Assembly: GCA_011321895.1 (NCBI GenBank)
Contig: DROK01000184.1
Location: 1 to 7,649 of the forward strand
Direction of reading: 5' to 3'
DNA length: 7,649 bases
DNA from: Thermodesulfatator atlanticus
GTDB lineage: Bacteria > Desulfobacterota > Thermodesulfobacteria > Thermodesulfobacteriales > Thermodesulfatatoraceae
This document shows, piece by piece, positions 6,019 through 7,649 of the stretch. The notes under the pieces were generated by a model, which made no database searches, had not been told where the DNA came from, and saw only the letters and a program-made list of their open reading frames with translations. Each line of letters starts with the position of its first letter. The first letter of the stretch is position 1. The translations under genes and the position numbers were made by a program.

Positions 6019-6970
6019 GCAGGAAAGATTCGTCTCTACGGTCCTTTCCCACCCGCGTTTTTTCTTAACCACCCACGTTAGCCCTGACGGTGACGGGGTG
6101 GGTTCTTTGCTGGCTTTAACCCTGGCCCTCAAGAGCTTAAACAAAGAAGTCTGGCCGTACCTTTCCGATGAGCTGCCACCCCTTTATCACTTTTTACCCG
6201 GCCGGGCGCTCTTGCGTCATACCCTTCCGCCGGAAAACGATTGGGTGGCGGTGGTCCTGGATTGTGGCGAGGCCGATAGGGTAGGGGAAGAGGCCTCTTC
6301 TTTCCTGAAGCAGGTCCCTTGCGTGCTGGTGCTTGACCACCATGAGGTCTCAGGCCAGTTGGGCGACGTGCGCTGGGTGGAGTTGACGTACGCTACCGGG
6401 GCCCTGGTGGCCCGGTTGATAGAGGCCCTGGGGGTTGAGCTTACCCCTGATATCGCCCTCAATCTCTACGTGGCCATCTTTTCGGACACCGGCGGCTTCC
6501 GTTTCCAGCAAACCACGGCGGAAACCTTTGCCCTGGCCCAAAGGCTTTGCGCAGCAGGGGTGGATCCTTCTTACGTGGCGGAGCGATTGACCGAACACTG
6601 GCCCTTTTCCCGTTTCTGTCTTTTAAAGACCGCTCTTGCGCGCTTAAAACTTGAGGGTGGCGGAAAGATAGCCTATTCCTTTCTGGGGCACGAAGATTAC
6701 CAAAAGTGTAAGGCCTCAAAGGCGGACGCCGATGATTTTGCCACCCTTTTCCGGGCCATAGACGGGGTAGAAGTGAGTGTGCTCTTGAAAGAATTTCGTC
6801 CCGGGGAGGTGGCGGTGAGTCTCAGGAGCCGGGGCCAGGTCAACGTAGCCACCTTTGCGGCCCGCTACGGTGGGGGAGGTCATCGTTGGGCTGCTGGTTT
6901 CAGGACCAGAACTTCCCCCGAAGATCTGGCGTTAAAGTTGGTCAAGGAGCTGGAGGCTTTAGTTTTATGA
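6011..6970 (+). CDS. nrnA: DHH/DHHA1 phosphoesterase, NrnA-like nanoRNase and pAp phosphatase
   Basis: This 319-residue DHH-family protein matches bifunctional NrnA enzymes, which degrade 2-5 nt RNA fragments and convert 3'-phosphoadenosine 5'-phosphate to AMP with metal ions. Metal-ligand motifs are all present: H22, D26 and D28 in THVSPDGDGVGS; D84 in VVLDCGEADRVG; D109-H110-H111 in LDHHE; and D159 in SDTGGFRF. The DHHA1 substrate-binding domain ends with GGGGHRWAAGF (287-297). The layout is the standard N-terminal DHH domain plus C-terminal DHHA1 domain with no extra domain. It begins inside the rbfA stop region and its ATGA end overlaps truB, so translation is coupled on both sides. Substrate range (nanoRNA, pAp or cyclic-dinucleotide products such as pApA) cannot be told from sequence alone. 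Confidence 0.94.
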   Translation: MNEQERFVSTVLSHPRFFLTTHVSPDGDGVGSLLALTLALKSLNKEVWPYLSDELPPLYHFLPGRALLRHTLPPENDWVAVVLDCGEADRVGEEASSFLKQVPCVLVLDHHEVSGQLGDVRWVELTYATGALVARLIEALGVELTPDIALNLYVAIFSDTGGFRFQQTTAETFALAQRLCAAGVDPSYVAERLTEHWPFSRFCLLKTALARLKLEGGGKIAYSFLGHEDYQKCKASKADADDFATLFRAIDGVEVSVLLKEFRPGEVAVSLRSRGQVNVATFAARYGGGGHRWAAGFRTRTSPEDLALKLVKELEALVL

Positions 6971-7649
6971 AAGACGGAGTTCTGGTTTTGGACAAGCCGG
7001 AGGGTTTGAGTTCTACCCAGGCGGTGGAGAAGGTAAAGAAGAAACTGAGGGTCAGGAAGGCGGGGCACGGGGGCACGTTGGATCCCTTTGCCACCGGGGT
7101 CCTGCCCATCTGTCTGGGCCGGGGGACCAAAATCGCCCAGTTTATCTTGCAGGGGGATAAAGAATACGAAGGCTATTTTGAACTGGGTTTGGAGACAGAC
7201 ACCCACGACGTTACCGGGGAGGTGGTGGCCCGCCAAGAGGTGCCCAAGGACCTTACGCTGGAGGAGATCCAGAAGATATTTGACGAGTTCGTAGGGGTGT
7301 TGGCCCAGGCTCCTCCGGCCTTTTCAGCCGCCAAATTGCACGGGCGCCCCCTTTATAAATACGCCCGGGAAGGGCTCAAGGTCGAAAAACCCCCCAAGAA
7401 AGTGGAAATTCTGGAGTTTGAGGCCTTAAGTTACGACCCCCCTTACGTCCATTTTCGGCTCTATTGTGGTAAGGGGACCTATGTACGCAGCCTGGTGCAC
7501 GAAGTCGGGCAGAGGCTTGGCTGCGGGGCCATTTTGGTCAAGCTAAGGCGCCTCAGGAAGGGCCCTTTCACCCTGGAGCAGGCCATCACCATGGAGGAGT
7601 TTGAAAAGGCGGTGGCCGCCGGCCAGATCGAAAAATACATTATTTCCCC
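6967..7649 (+). CDS. truB: tRNA pseudouridine(55) synthase TruB, 3' end beyond window
   Basis: TruB converts U55 in the T loop of elongator tRNAs to pseudouridine and also acts as a tRNA-folding chaperone. The visible 227 residues open with VLVLDKPEGLSS. The catalytic motif is GHGGTLDPFATGVLPICLG (33-51), with nucleophile D39. Also present are the substrate-loop segment APPAFSAAKLHGRPLYKYAREG and the KGTYVRSL motif. The usual Thr/Ser after the motif histidine is Gly here (H34-G35-G36). The reading frame stays open to the last base, so the gene is truncated only by the window; the missing part should be the short C-terminal region, with or without a PUA domain. GGAGG (6952-6956) lies 10 nt before the ATG, which overlaps the nrnA stop by 4 bp. 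Confidence 0.97.
   Translation, partial: MKDGVLVLDKPEGLSSTQAVEKVKKKLRVRKAGHGGTLDPFATGVLPICLGRGTKIAQFILQGDKEYEGYFELGLETDTHDVTGEVVARQEVPKDLTLEEIQKIFDEFVGVLAQAPPAFSAAKLHGRPLYKYAREGLKVEKPPKKVEILEFEALSYDPPYVHFRLYCGKGTYVRSLVHEVGQRLGCGAILVKLRRLRKGPFTLEQAITMEEFEKAVAAGQIEKYIIS

Overview
This window carries one continuous + strand translation and ribosome-maturation operon, preceded by a repeat-rich intergenic region. Gene order is tRNA-Gly(CCC), rimP, nusA, ylxR (rnpM), infB, ylxP, rbfA, nrnA and truB, with truB running off the right edge. Moderate-to-high GC, Glu/Lys-rich proteins, a 912-residue IF2, and ylxP (DUF503) and nrnA around rbfA suggest a thermophilic member of the Thermodesulfobacteriota or 'Deltaproteobacteria'. 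This is an inference from gene order and sequence style; no alignment was run, and other deep-branching bacteria share much of the order.

Positions 1-375 hold no convincing gene. They contain a perfect hairpin (29-62), a composite inverted-repeat element with two hairpins nested in its arms (131-240), and a truncated second copy of the same scaffold (247-288). The three hairpins have different stems but all have 8-nt loops, which suggests one repeat family with interchangeable stem modules. A near-consensus sigma-70 type promoter (TTGACA, 16 bp, TATTAT at 333-360) lies just before the tRNA.

Positions 376-529 hold the tRNA, a small hairpin (458-474) and a strong terminator-like hairpin with a T-tract (491-518) that ends 11 nt before the rimP start codon. 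No second promoter is evident before rimP. The layout parallels E. coli metY-rimP-nusA-infB, where a tRNA gene followed by leader terminators precedes the same genes and NusA feeds back on the operon. It suggests that transcription from the tRNA promoter is attenuated or processed before rimP.

Positions 530-7649 are tightly packed genes. Gaps are 4-10 bp or the genes overlap: nusA/ylxR by 17 bp, ylxR/infB by 23 bp, rbfA/nrnA by 8 bp and nrnA/truB by 4 bp. The products act on 30S maturation (RimP, RbfA), transcription elongation and termination (NusA), probable RNase P modulation (YlxR/RnpM), initiation (IF2), nanoRNA and pAp turnover (NrnA) and tRNA U55 pseudouridylation (TruB). YlxP has no firm function. 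The B. subtilis neighbour ylxQ (L7Ae-like) is absent between ylxR and infB. All recognised proteins look intact and orthodox. I see no new defence, mobile or metabolic system; the least explained sequence is the modular hairpin repeat upstream.
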